A stretch of 23,791 bases of DNA from an uncultured Collinsella sp. (GTDB lineage: Bacteria; Actinomycetota; Coriobacteriia; Coriobacteriales; Coriobacteriaceae). Under the pieces are notes generated by a model that worked only from the letters and a program-made list of their open reading frames with translations, was not told the DNA's origin and searched no databases. This document shows, piece by piece, positions 6,276 through 13,320 of this stretch. A program made the translations under genes and the position numbers. The DNA is taken from NCBI GenBank assembly GCA_900545615.1, contig UQZM01000032.1, positions 1-23,791 on the forward strand, given 5' to 3'. Each line of letters opens with the position of its first letter. The first letter of the stretch is position 1.

Positions 6276-7040
6276 ATGACGATTAAGCAGACAGCGGGCA
6301 GAGATGCCCTAGGGGAGTTCGCCCCCAAATTCGCACAGCTCAACGACGATGTGCTGTTCGGCGAGGTGTGGAGCCGAGAGGGCGAGCTCTCCCTGCGGGA
6401 CCGTAGCATCGTGACGGTGGTGGCCCTGATGTCGCAGGGACTGACGGACTCTTCGTTCCAATATCATCTGATGTCCGCAAAGAACAATGGCGTGACCAGG
6501 ACGGAGATAGCGGAAATCCTTACACATGCGGCGTTTTACGCAGGATGGCCCAAGGCATGGGCGGCCTTTCGCATGGCGAAGGAGGTCTGGGCGGATAGCG
6601 ATGCTGCTGATGCAAGAGCTAAGCATCAAAACGAGATGGCCTTTCCCATCGGTGCCCCCAACGACGCATTTGCGAAGTACTTTATCGGGCAAAGCTACCT
6701 CGCGCCCCTTTCCACAAATCAGGTCGGCGTCTACAACGTGACGTTCGAGCCCGGCTGCCGCAACAACTGGCACATCCATCACGCCAAAAGCGGCGGCGGA
6801 CAGATCCTCATCTGTGTGGCTGGTCGAGGGTTTTACCAGGAATGGGGTAAACCGGCACAGGAGCTGCGCCCTGGCGATGTAGTAAATATTCCCGCGGGCG
6901 TAAAGCATTGGCACGGAGCCGCGCCCGACTGCTGGTTCTCCCATCTCGCGCTGGAGGTTCCGGGCGAGGAGACCTCCAACGAGTGGTTGGAGCCCGTGGA
7001 CGACGAGGAATACCTTACAGCGGCTGACAAGGAGGCTTAA
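6276..7040 (+). CDS. Carboxymuconolactone decarboxylase-like / cupin fusion protein
   Basis: 254 residues. Residues about 15-105 form an all-helical CMD/AhpD-like domain (RDRSIVTVVALMSQG, EILTHAAFYAGWPKAWAAF); the CxxC of true AhpD peroxidase partners is absent. Residues about 145-230 form a cupin barrel with HIHH at 166-169 in motif 1 and GDVVNIPAGVKHWHG (His211) in motif 2; the usual motif 1 Glu is not evident (GGGQ follows). Such fusions are common beside MerR or AraC regulators and aldo/keto reductases in gut bacteria and are linked to detoxification of reactive carbonyls or quinones, though the substrate is unknown. AGGAGG lies seven bases before the ATG. Expression is probably driven by the MerR-type promoter at 6044. 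Confidence 0.88.
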   Translation: MTIKQTAGRDALGEFAPKFAQLNDDVLFGEVWSREGELSLRDRSIVTVVALMSQGLTDSSFQYHLMSAKNNGVTRTEIAEILTHAAFYAGWPKAWAAFRMAKEVWADSDAADARAKHQNEMAFPIGAPNDAFAKYFIGQSYLAPLSTNQVGVYNVTFEPGCRNNWHIHHAKSGGGQILICVAGRGFYQEWGKPAQELRPGDVVNIPAGVKHWHGAAPDCWFSHLALEVPGEETSNEWLEPVDDEEYLTAADKEA

Positions 7041-7118
7041 ACTTTGACACCCGAATCAGAGCCATCGCTTCTATGGGCGTGATGTCCGGGCTGATGAAAG
7101 CGCAAAAGCCTCGCCACG

Positions 7119-7967
7119 TTACTCGTCTCCCACCCGCGCCACCGAGAGCAGGGTGCGCAAGTCGGCCTGGATCGCCTCTGCTTTGCTTCCGAGCTGCAGC
7201 GGAGCCGAATCGCCCGAGATGTTTACGCTCAGCAGGTGCGCATCCGGCAGCTTTGCGGTCATGCTCCAGAATGGGAGCGTGATGATACCGGGGGTCATTT
7301 CGCCCACGCCAAGTTCCAGCAACAGCACGCGGCAATCGCTGCGCTCGCGCACGAAGCGCTCATATCGTTCGATACTCTCGCGCCATGCCGCGCCCTGCAG
7401 AAATGTGTCGTCGCGCACCCACGGCACAAGCTGCCAGCCGCAATGCGGGCAGCGGGGAACGTCCTCGCTGCGTACCTCAAACCTCTCCATCCCGGCAATC
7501 ATGCGATCAACGTAGGGGCTCGCGTCGAAGAGCTCGTCGCAGCATGGCTGCTTGCACTGAAGGTATGCGAAGCTTCCCTGGTAGTTGCAGGTCCTCTCGG
7601 CGGGGAAGGCCTTTTCGACCTGGGTGTCCACATTGGTGCTCAGGATGAAGTAATCCTTATGGCCGATGAGGGACCGCAGGTCGAGATAGGGTTGTGAGGC
7701 CGGCTCGCGCAGCATGAAATCGATGTATCGCGCGTAGTAGGCCCATTGCTGCTCGAGGCTGGGGTAGAGGTGATAGAAGCCGTCGAAAAGGCTCTTGAAG
7801 CCAAAGGCTTTCTGCCAGTCCGCCATTCCGGCACACGTCATGCCCGCATGGTTGTAATGGTTGAACCCGGCGGCGCTCGACATACCCGAGCCGATGCCGA
7901 CGATGATGGCGTCGGCATCGTCGATGAGGCTTCGAAGCCTCATCGCTTCTCTTTCTAGAGGTGGCAT
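7119..7967 (-). CDS. SirTM-like Sir2-family protein, third gene of sirtuin operon
   Basis: 282 residues. The NAD-binding loop is GIGSGMSSAAG (24-34), the ribose-binding motif STNVDTQ at 110-116, and a zinc site is formed by Cys138/142 or 143 and Cys173/176 (RCPHCG). The position of the canonical sirtuin catalytic His (usually HG) reads YQG at 129-131, and the C-terminal motif LELGVGEMTPGII starts at 218. Gln in place of His, TNVDxQ and ELGVGxxTP are hallmarks of the SirTM class, which catalyses protein ADP-ribosylation rather than deacylation in pathogens. The start at 7967 overlaps the preceding sirtuin stop by 13 bases and has GAGGAG eight bases upstream; ATG 7943 is an alternative. The usual SirTM partners are not present in this window. 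Confidence 0.85.
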   Translation of the reverse strand: MPPLEREAMRLRSLIDDADAIIVGIGSGMSSAAGFNHYNHAGMTCAGMADWQKAFGFKSLFDGFYHLYPSLEQQWAYYARYIDFMLREPASQPYLDLRSLIGHKDYFILSTNVDTQVEKAFPAERTCNYQGSFAYLQCKQPCCDELFDASPYVDRMIAGMERFEVRSEDVPRCPHCGWQLVPWVRDDTFLQGAAWRESIERYERFVRERSDCRVLLLELGVGEMTPGIITLPFWSMTAKLPDAHLLSVNISGDSAPLQLGSKAEAIQADLRTLLSVARVGDE

Positions 7968-8653
7968 CGAACGATCTCCTCGAAAGCCGGGGTCATATCG
8001 CCGTCAACGAGAATTGTCTCGCACGAAGCGTCGGGCGTCAGAGCCTGACTGTAGTTGAACACGATGTAGGTGGCGTGTTCGCAGGCGTTTGCGACCCGAG
8101 CGAGCATGCGCTTTATGACGCCGTTGCGCAGCCCCACGCCAAGTTCGAGGATGGCAACCTTGTGGTTGCGATGCGCTTGCACAAGGTGCGCGAGATCTTC
8201 GAGCTGCGCCATGGCGAGGGCATCTGGGTGGGCGAGACGCTGCTCGTCAATCGACGTGCACGTACTCCCCTCCGTCTCGAGCACGTGGTTCTCGTTGAAC
8301 CCTGCGCGTGCGAAGTGCCCGTCAATATTGCATGTGATCACGAAGGTATCAGCGTGCTCCGTAAGATGCCGCAGCCCGTTCATGATTGGGCCGGGCTCAT
8401 ACTCGACATACTCCTTTTGATGGAATCGATCGGCCCATCGGCGTCGCACGTTTGCATCCGGAGAGGTGAGCCCCTGCAGTATGCAGCCGATGCCATCAGC
8501 CTGGGCGAGGTCTCCGTACGCTTCTTGGAAATGAGCATCGGCGTAGAAGAGGTTGAGCCCCTCTGCCATGTCGAGCCCGTTGCTGGCGCCGATGATGATA
8601 AGATCCGCCTCGGCAAGTGCCTGGCCGATACGAACCGCTTTTACCGTTTCCAT
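7955..8653 (-). CDS. Divergent SirTM-like protein lacking the zinc site
   Basis: 232 residues, the shortest of three tandem paralogues. It keeps the NAD-binding glycine loop in altered form (GASNGLDMAEG at 22-32), TCNIDGHF at 107-114 and LELGVGLRNGVI at 169-180. It has lost the four zinc cysteines completely, and the position of the catalytic residue reads TEGS (127-130), so Glu replaces the Gln of its neighbours or the His of canonical sirtuins. It starts only three bases after the stop of the first sirtuin gene and ends inside the start of the third, so the three are surely co-expressed. The changes suggest a non-catalytic subunit, a changed chemistry, or early decay, but the frame is intact over its full length. 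Confidence 0.75.
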   Translation of the reverse strand: METVKAVRIGQALAEADLIIIGASNGLDMAEGLNLFYADAHFQEAYGDLAQADGIGCILQGLTSPDANVRRRWADRFHQKEYVEYEPGPIMNGLRHLTEHADTFVITCNIDGHFARAGFNENHVLETEGSTCTSIDEQRLAHPDALAMAQLEDLAHLVQAHRNHKVAILELGVGLRNGVIKRMLARVANACEHATYIVFNYSQALTPDASCETILVDGDMTPAFEEIVRCHL

Positions 8654-8656
8654 GCG

Positions 8657-9622
8657 CTACCTACCCAGCGTCTTGCGCACGTCGGCGAGCACGTCGGCGA
8701 TATCGGCACGAACGGCGAGCCCCCGATCCTCGATTGCACGGGGGAGAAACTGCGTCCTGTTGTTCACGGCGATGTAGCCAGCCTGCGGCAACTGCGCCGT
8801 GAGGGCCCAGAACGGCTCCTGGATAAACGCAGGCGTCATGCGGCCCACGCCCAGCTCGAGGAAAAGGATCCTCTGCCGCGCGTGCGCGTCGAGCCAGTCG
8901 GACACCTTGCGGTACTGCTCCTCGTAGAGCTCGCCCTGCAGGAAGTTGCCGTAGCCGCGAACCCAAGGGAACGCCTCTGCCCCGCAGTGCGGGCAGCGTG
9001 GCACGAATTCTGTCGGAACCTCAAGGCCGTCTCCCATGGCCTCTACCATGCGGGAGACCGGCTCGACCGCGTCCCACACCTCGCCGGTGCAACAGTGGGA
9101 GCACTGGAAGAAGCGGTGATCGCCTTGGATCTCTGCTACCTTCTCCCAAGGGTAGATTTTCATGAACTGCGTGTCCTGGTTGGTGGTGAGAACGAAGAAG
9201 TCTTTCTCGGTAAGAATGGCGTCGAGATCTTTGTAGGGCTCGCGCAGCGGGGCGTTGAGCGTGGTGTCGAGGAAGGTGGCAAGGTAGCCCCAGCGCGACT
9301 CGGCGGTGGGCCAGCGGTAGGACGACCCTTCAAAAGCGCCCCTGAAACCGTAGCGCTCGGCGAATTTGCCGAAATGCCTGCGATAGGTCGCGTTGTCTTC
9401 GTAGTAGAAGTCGCCGCCGCCCGCCGCGGAGAGCCCAGAGGCCCCGCCTACAAGCACGCAATCGGCTTCATCGATCATGCGGGCAAACGTTTCGATTTGC
9501 TGGTCGTAGCGCTCGGGCTCGCGGGCACTCAGTTCATAGGGCGTGCCGCCGGTGCGGTAGGCGGCCTGATGGGAAAACGATTGGTTGGTGAGTTCGATAA
9601 CGAGCCGCTCGTATAGAGTCAC
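8657..9622 (-). CDS. SirTM-like Sir2-family protein, first gene of sirtuin operon
   Basis: 321 residues from a GTG at 9620-9622, preceded by GAAAGAGAG; the longer reading from 9754 adds 44 residues that lie in the promoter region and look non-coding. The motifs are GGASGLSAAGG (59-69), TTNQDTQF (146-153), IQGD (165-168, Gln at the catalytic His position), zinc cysteines 174/177 and 210/213 (CPHCG), and LELGVGRMTPAFI (255-267). It has an extra N-terminal helical extension of about 50 residues compared with the other two. The set of motifs places it in the macrodomain-linked SirTM class, whose known members transfer ADP-ribose to a lipoylated GcvH-like carrier. A TetR regulator is divergently encoded 143 bp away and probably controls the operon. 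Confidence 0.83.
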   Translation of the reverse strand: MTLYERLVIELTNQSFSHQAAYRTGGTPYELSAREPERYDQQIETFARMIDEADCVLVGGASGLSAAGGGDFYYEDNATYRRHFGKFAERYGFRGAFEGSSYRWPTAESRWGYLATFLDTTLNAPLREPYKDLDAILTEKDFFVLTTNQDTQFMKIYPWEKVAEIQGDHRFFQCSHCCTGEVWDAVEPVSRMVEAMGDGLEVPTEFVPRCPHCGAEAFPWVRGYGNFLQGELYEEQYRKVSDWLDAHARQRILFLELGVGRMTPAFIQEPFWALTAQLPQAGYIAVNNRTQFLPRAIEDRGLAVRADIADVLADVRKTLGR

Positions 9623-9642
9623 TTGATACTCTCTTTCAACTA

Positions 9643-9700
9643 CAATGAACAGGTGTCTATAAAAAGTATCAGTGTTGATTTGCGTCAGAGCAATGAACAG
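9643..9700. repeat. 10-bp direct repeats in the sirtuin/TetR divergent promoter region
   Basis: CAATGAACAG occurs exactly at 9643-9652 and 9691-9700, 48 bp apart, between the sirtuin operon start (9622) and the TetR start (9766). Exact repeats in a divergent regulator/target region suggest regulator binding sites. They are not palindromic, which is unusual for TetR proteins, so the role is open. Confidence 0.35.
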
Positions 9701-9765
9701 TTTCGAGCTGCTGTCGATAAACGAGCGGCTTCTGGATATTGTTGAGCGTTGCAATTGGAGGGGTA

Positions 9766-10323
9766 ATGGAAGCGGGGAAGATCGATCGTCGCCGACGCTA
9801 TACGCTCTCGGTCATACGGGAGGCGTTCTTCGCGCTGCTGGCTGAGGTCGGCTTCGCGAAGATGACGGTAGCGGATATCTGCCGCCGCGCCGATATCAAT
9901 CGCGGCACGTTCTATCTGCACTACGAGGACAAGTTCGCGCTGCTCGACGCGCTTATCGACGAGGCCTTGGCGGCGGTGCCGCCGCTCGAGGGAACGGAGG
10001 CGGGTGCCCTCTGTCAGCGTCCGCCGGCAAACGATGACTATTATCTGCTCTACTCGGATGACGACGCGTACGCCCGGGTGGCACAGCGCGTCGTCGAGCG
10101 CGGCGCCGAGCAGATGGTTCCCTCGATCATGGAGGAGACTGGGCTTTCGCGCGAGGACGCCTATCTGCTCTTCGTCCACAACGTCCAGGGAAATCTCGCG
10201 GTCAACCGCCTGCTCGGTTGGAGACGAGGGCCCGAGTTCGCCCACGCCCAGGAACTGCTCAGCGCTTATTCCGAAGGGGGCATGCGGGCGGTATCCGCCC
10301 CTTGCACACCGATCGCGAATTAG
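9766..10323 (+). CDS. TetR/AcrR-family transcriptional regulator
   Basis: 185 residues from ATG 9766, which has GGAGGGG close upstream. A TTG nine codons earlier is open but less likely. The DNA-binding domain is clear: SVIREAFFALLAEVGFAKMTVADICRRADINRGTFYLHYEDKFALL at about 14-60, with the helix-turn-helix ADICRRADINRGTFYLHY. The C-terminal ligand domain is of unknown specificity (LVERGAEQM-like helices, DAYLLFVHNVQGNLAV). It is divergent from the three-sirtuin operon and so is the best candidate for its repressor. Its stop overlaps the stop of the convergent cupin gene by a few bases. Confidence 0.85.
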   Translation: MEAGKIDRRRRYTLSVIREAFFALLAEVGFAKMTVADICRRADINRGTFYLHYEDKFALLDALIDEALAAVPPLEGTEAGALCQRPPANDDYYLLYSDDDAYARVAQRVVERGAEQMVPSIMEETGLSREDAYLLFVHNVQGNLAVNRLLGWRRGPEFAHAQELLSAYSEGGMRAVSAPCTPIAN

Positions 10324-10673
10324 AACATGATAGCGTCGTCGGCCGTGAAGGCATCAAGGGATCCCTGCTTGACCTGAATGCAGACGTATGTGATGCCCGA
10401 GTCGGATGCGGCGCGGAACTGACGGTGTGCGGCGGGGGAAATGCGCAGCCAGTCGCCGGCTGCAAGCTCGATTTCCTCACCGTCGATCGTGACCGAGCCC
10501 GCGCCCTCGAGCACGCCATAGATCTCCTCGTTTTCCTTGTGTGTATGGACGAACGGAATGCCAGCGCCGGCGGGAAGGTTGTTGACGCTCACCTCTGCTC
10601 CGGTAAGTCCGAGCACCTCGTGCAGCTCGACGCGGTTCTCGTCGCCGATGTGGGTCTTTGCATAATTGGCCAT
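10320..10673 (-). CDS. Small cupin-domain protein
   Basis: 117 residues forming one cupin barrel. Motif 1 contains IPFVHTHKENEEIYGVLEGAG (His in HTH, Glu in NEE) and motif 2 contains AAGDWLRISPAAHRQFRA (His). All usual metal ligands are present, so it probably binds a divalent metal. Start at 10673 is chosen because AGGAG lies five to six bases upstream; the open frame continues upstream without support. It is divergent from an HxlR regulator with a perfect dyad between them, a common arrangement for small redox or electrophile-inducible proteins. The substrate is unknown. Confidence 0.85.
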   Translation of the reverse strand: MANYAKTHIGDENRVELHEVLGLTGAEVSVNNLPAGAGIPFVHTHKENEEIYGVLEGAGSVTIDGEEIELAAGDWLRISPAAHRQFRAASDSGITYVCIQVKQGSLDAFTADDAIMF

Positions 10674-10720
10674 AATGGCTCCTCTCTTTGAGGTTGATGT
10701 ACCTTGCAGGCATCTCCTGC

Positions 10721-10748
10721 GTGAGCTATATTCAACGCGAAGGCGCAT
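10721..10748 (-). promoter_or_regulatory. Promoter for the cupin gene
   Basis: On the minus strand TTGCAT is followed after 16 bp by TATAGC, about 50 bp before the cupin start. The HxlR-type dyad lies immediately upstream of the -35 box, a position compatible with control of both divergent genes. Confidence 0.45.
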
Positions 10749-10757
10749 GCAAATACG

Positions 10758-10785
10758 AGTACGCACATATTTGTAACTGCGTACT
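10758..10785. promoter_or_regulatory. Operator-like dyad for the HxlR regulator
   Basis: AGTACGCA (10758-10765) and TGCGTACT (10778-10785) form a perfect 8-bp inverted repeat with a 12-bp AT-rich spacer. HxlR/YodB proteins bind dyads of the type TACT-N-AGTA near their own genes. It lies between the divergent cupin and HxlR genes. Confidence 0.65.
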
Positions 10786-10827
10786 TTTTGTGAAACCGGT
10801 ATGGTCAAGGAGGTTGGGTCTCCCGTG

Positions 10828-11151
10828 ATGGCGAAAGAGGAACTTCCGGAGTGTCCGGTCGCAACGGCGGTAGCGCTCATTGGTGGCAAGTGGAAGTTGC
10901 TCATTATCCGTAACTTGCGCGTACGCCCCTGGCGTTTCAACGAGTTGCGCCGCAGCCTTGAGGGGATCTCTCAGAAGGTGCTTACCGACAGCCTGCGGCA
11001 GATGGAGGATGATGGGCTGGTCTTTCGCCATGACTATGGCGAGAATCCTCCCCGCGTTGAGTATGGCCTTACCGAGCTCGGCCGCCAGATGATGCCCATC
11101 ATGGACTCGCTCGCAGACTTCGGCGCTTATTACAAGACGGTCGTTTCGTAG
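10828..11151 (+). CDS. HxlR-family transcriptional regulator
   Basis: 107 residues from ATG 10828, or 116 from ATG 10801. The conserved domain is ECPVATAVALIGGKWKLLIIRNL, RPWRFNELRRSLEGISQKVLTDSLRQMEDDGLV and an RVEYGLTELGRQMMPIMDSL tail, the complete winged-helix of HxlR. A near-perfect Shine-Dalgarno AAGGAGG lies at 10806-10812, between the two ATGs and rather far (15 bases) from the second; I prefer the second because the first has none. Cys9 (in ECPV) is the position of the redox-sensing cysteine of YodB/HypR, which respond to quinones and aldehydes by thiol chemistry. It probably controls the divergent cupin gene and perhaps the FMN reductase downstream. Confidence 0.85.
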   Translation: MAKEELPECPVATAVALIGGKWKLLIIRNLRVRPWRFNELRRSLEGISQKVLTDSLRQMEDDGLVFRHDYGENPPRVEYGLTELGRQMMPIMDSLADFGAYYKTVVS

Positions 11152-11445
11152 CGGACACATCGCTTAGGAGGCGGAGTACCGCTACGAGGGTGCTGACGAA
11201 AACCTGTTACGAATCATCCTTACGATTCCCGTAGCTCATCTTGACCGCGTGCCATTTCAGACATGCGACGCTGCTATGGCCCCCTCTTTGATTTTCGACG
11301 TTGTATAAGGCAATCGCAATTGTCTTGAGCTTCTTAAGGGAACTTCAACAAGAGATGTGGTCTGCAGACGACTGAATAGCTCCATCTGTTTTGGTTACAA
11401 CGAAATGTGTGCCGCGCGCCTGCGGCATGAAGGAGGGAGATTTCT
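11152..11445. other. Gene-free stretch before the FMN reductase
   Basis: No reading frame with coding character was found. The only clear structure is a hairpin TGCCGC-GCGCCT-GCGGCA directly before the Shine-Dalgarno AAGGAGGGAG of the next gene (about 11409-11426), which could limit ribosome access or mark a processing site. No convincing promoter hexamers were found. Confidence 0.4.
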
Positions 11446-11976
11446 ATGAATATCGTTGTATTGAGTGGTAGCCCGCGCAAGGGTGCCAATACCGACACCA
11501 TGGTCGAGGCCTTTGCTGAGACCGCGCGCGAGGGCGGCCATACGGTCGAAGTCGTCCGCGTTGCCAGCAAGAAGATTGCTGGTTGCCTGGGGTGTCAGTA
11601 TTGCTTCGCCCACGAGGGCACTTGCGTGCAGAAGGATGACATGGCCAACGTGATCGAGTCGCTGAAAGCCGCCGACATGGTTGTCTTCGCTTCGCCCATC
11701 TACTGGTTTGATATCACTGCGCAGGAGAAAGCCGCCATTGACCGCCTGTACGCCTTCGGTGCTACGGGCTTCCCGTTCACCAAGACGGCCCTTTTGCTCG
11801 ATAGCCACAGCGAGGGCGTCTATGATGCGGCGATCGCTATGTACAAGTCGACCTGCGCGTACTGCAAGTGGGAGGACCAGGGCATTGTCACCATCAGCGG
11901 TATGACCGAGCGCGACAGCATGGCCTCCTCGCCCAAGTTGGAAGAGGTGCGAGAGCTCGCTCGCAAGCTCGCCTAA
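11446..11976 (+). CDS. NADPH-dependent FMN reductase / flavodoxin-family protein
   Basis: 176 residues. The FMN phosphate loop is LSGSPRKGANTDTM at the N-terminus, followed by the cysteine cluster GCLGCQYCFAHEGTCVQKDDM at about 46-66 and FASPIYWFDITAQEKAAIDRL at about 80-102. This is the usual form of gut flavodoxin-fold NAD(P)H reductases; the Cys motif resembles that of iron-sulfur flavoproteins but lacks the full compact C-x2-C-x2-C-x5-C-type spacing in an established cluster-binding form, so cluster binding is uncertain. AAGGAGGGAG precedes the ATG. With HxlR upstream, a role in reducing quinones or nitro compounds is plausible. Confidence 0.85.
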   Translation: MNIVVLSGSPRKGANTDTMVEAFAETAREGGHTVEVVRVASKKIAGCLGCQYCFAHEGTCVQKDDMANVIESLKAADMVVFASPIYWFDITAQEKAAIDRLYAFGATGFPFTKTALLLDSHSEGVYDAAIAMYKSTCAYCKWEDQGIVTISGMTERDSMASSPKLEEVRELARKLA

Positions 11977-11986
11977 GGACAAGAAG

Positions 11987-12058
11987 AACGCATGGCAATC
12001 GGTGTTGGTGGAAAATGCTTGCTATCCTTACCAAGAGGAATGCTGATTGCCATGCGTT
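11987..12058. repeat. 14-bp perfect inverted repeat between convergent genes
   Basis: AACGCATGGCAATC (11987-12000) is the exact reverse complement of GATTGCCATGCGTT (12045-12058), separated by 44 nt that contain a further TTGGT/ACCAA pairing. It lies between the FMN reductase stop and the end of the AAA ATPase gene. There is no T tract on either side, so an ordinary terminator is unlikely; a miniature repeat element or RNA-processing structure is possible. Confidence 0.6.
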
Positions 12059-12085
12059 GATGCTTCCGCGGACAATTCCGGCGTG

Positions 12086-13180
12086 CTAAAACGCCTTCTC
12101 GTTCAAGAATTCCCTGAACGCGGGAATGTCAAAGCCAACGAGACCACGCCCGCGCTCTCCAATGACGCCGTCCTCCAGGAGGCGGCGTTTGTATTGGCTT
12201 GCGTAGTTGCTGGCGACGCCCATGCGTTTGGCTATCTCCGAGACCCTGCTGGGGCCAGAATCGGGCAGCATCGCGAGCAAAAACTCAATGTCTTTATCGG
12301 AAAGCTCCCGATAGGTAGTTTCGAGAATTCGATCGCGCAGCTCCATGTGGGCAAGCAGAGAACCCTGCTGTACATCAGGTGCACTGATTTTGGGCGAGTT
12401 CTCCGAAACATCCCATGTGCGATATCCGACGAGCTGCATCATATAGGGAAATCCGTCGACGGCCTTCACCGCATCCTCGAGCGCTTCTGGCGTGATTGAG
12501 CGGCCTCCGGCCTCAACGGTTTTGCGGAATGCGTTTGCAATTTCAACGTCAGTGATTCGTCCCAACTGATGATATTGGGAACGCCTGAGGAACGAGACGG
12601 AATCGTTGCGCAGCAACGCCGATACTTTGTAGGGCAGTCCTGCCATGAGTAGTGCAACTTTTTTACCTTCGCGTACAAAGTGCTGGTAAACAGAGGCAAA
12701 TTGAAGCATTTCTTCGAGATCGACGGTGACTTCATCGATGGTGATGAGAAGTCCGATGTCATGTTTTTCGAGTTGCTTAAAGATGCCATTCATGCGCGTG
12801 CGCCAGTTGCCCTGAGCCTCTTGAGCATATGTCCAATCGATGCCCACTGGGCCAATTTGAACACCGTTTTTGCGCGCGTGAGGCTGTGAGAGGTAGCTAT
12901 CTGCGGCTTCTTTGGTTCGCTCGATAATATCTTCGAGCATGCCTGGCATGGCGGAGACATTTGCTGCGATCCAGCCGTGTTCAAGCGCCGTTTCTGAAAG
13001 GAGCGAGAGAAGCGCCGTCTTGCCCGTTCCCCTTGCGCCAGTAAAAATGGTTGACAGGTTGGGATCTCCCGGGCCGTTGATAAAGCCACGGTTGATGTCA
13101 CGCAGGATATGCTCGCGACCCGCTGGAAAGGGAGGGACGCTTCCGAACGTCGGGGTAAAGGGGTTCTTGCTGTACTCCAT
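12086..13180 (-). CDS. AAA ATPase with C-terminal winged helix (COG1672-like)
   Basis: 364 residues from ATG 13180, chosen for the AAAGGAG five bases upstream; the open frame extends further but through repeated non-coding DNA. Walker A is GARGTGKT (48-55), Walker B LLITIDE (144-150), and a sensor region ALLMAGLP follows. After the AAA module come about 70 residues with the character of a winged helix (LSDKDIEFLLAMLPDSGPSR, VSEIAKRMGVASNYASQYKRRLLEDGVIGE). Such proteins belong to the STAND/MNS-type ATPases of unknown role, often patchily distributed. The winged helix and the tandem repeats overlapping its leader suggest it may bind its own promoter. It stands alone as a transcription unit. 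Confidence 0.8.
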   Translation of the reverse strand: MEYSKNPFTPTFGSVPPFPAGREHILRDINRGFINGPGDPNLSTIFTGARGTGKTALLSLLSETALEHGWIAANVSAMPGMLEDIIERTKEAADSYLSQPHARKNGVQIGPVGIDWTYAQEAQGNWRTRMNGIFKQLEKHDIGLLITIDEVTVDLEEMLQFASVYQHFVREGKKVALLMAGLPYKVSALLRNDSVSFLRRSQYHQLGRITDVEIANAFRKTVEAGGRSITPEALEDAVKAVDGFPYMMQLVGYRTWDVSENSPKISAPDVQQGSLLAHMELRDRILETTYRELSDKDIEFLLAMLPDSGPSRVSEIAKRMGVASNYASQYKRRLLEDGVIGERGRGLVGFDIPAFREFLNEKAF

Positions 13181-13189
13181 GGTAGCTCC

Positions 13190-13225
13190 TTTGCAAGTTT
13201 TGCTAATTTTTGCAAGTTTTGCTAA
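13190..13225. repeat. Tandem 17-bp repeats at the ATPase leader
   Basis: TTTGCAAGTTTTGCTAA occurs at 13190-13206 and 13209-13225, a period of 19 bp, ending right at the Shine-Dalgarno sequence of the ATPase gene. Each copy contains the small dyad GCAA-AAC-TTGC when read on the minus strand. The placement fits an operator or an RNA-level control site. Confidence 0.7.
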
Positions 13226-13268
13226 CGACTGACCAAAGGGCATCGAAGCAGTGGCGCTGACATTTTTT

Positions 13269-13304
13269 ACGCAGAAAAATAAGCAGAAATCAATTTATCT
13301 GCGT
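13269..13304 (-). promoter_or_regulatory. Dyad around the probable ATPase promoter
   Basis: ACGCAGA (13269-13275) and TCTGCGT (13298-13304) form a perfect inverted repeat, with another GCAGA copy inside. On the minus strand the interval contains TTGATT and, 18 bp later, TAAAAA, a weak promoter. The dyad would flank these boxes. Confidence 0.4.
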
Positions 13305-13320
13305 TAAAAAATAGTTGAGA

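Noticed and set aside
7961..9616. 551-codon plus-strand open frame across the sirtuin operon
   Set aside because: It is antisense to two clear Sir2-family genes and has no recognisable motif or ribosome binding site.
8657..9754. Longer start at 9754 for the first sirtuin
   Set aside because: The added 44 residues lie in the divergent promoter region and contain the repeated CAATGAACAG elements; GTG 9622 has a ribosome binding site.
10320..10940. 206-codon version of the cupin gene
   Set aside because: The extension runs through the divergent promoter and operator and into the HxlR gene; ATG 10673 has AGGAG upstream and fits the family length.
13190..13225. CRISPR-like array
   Set aside because: Only two copies with a 2-bp gap between them, no spacers and no cas genes.
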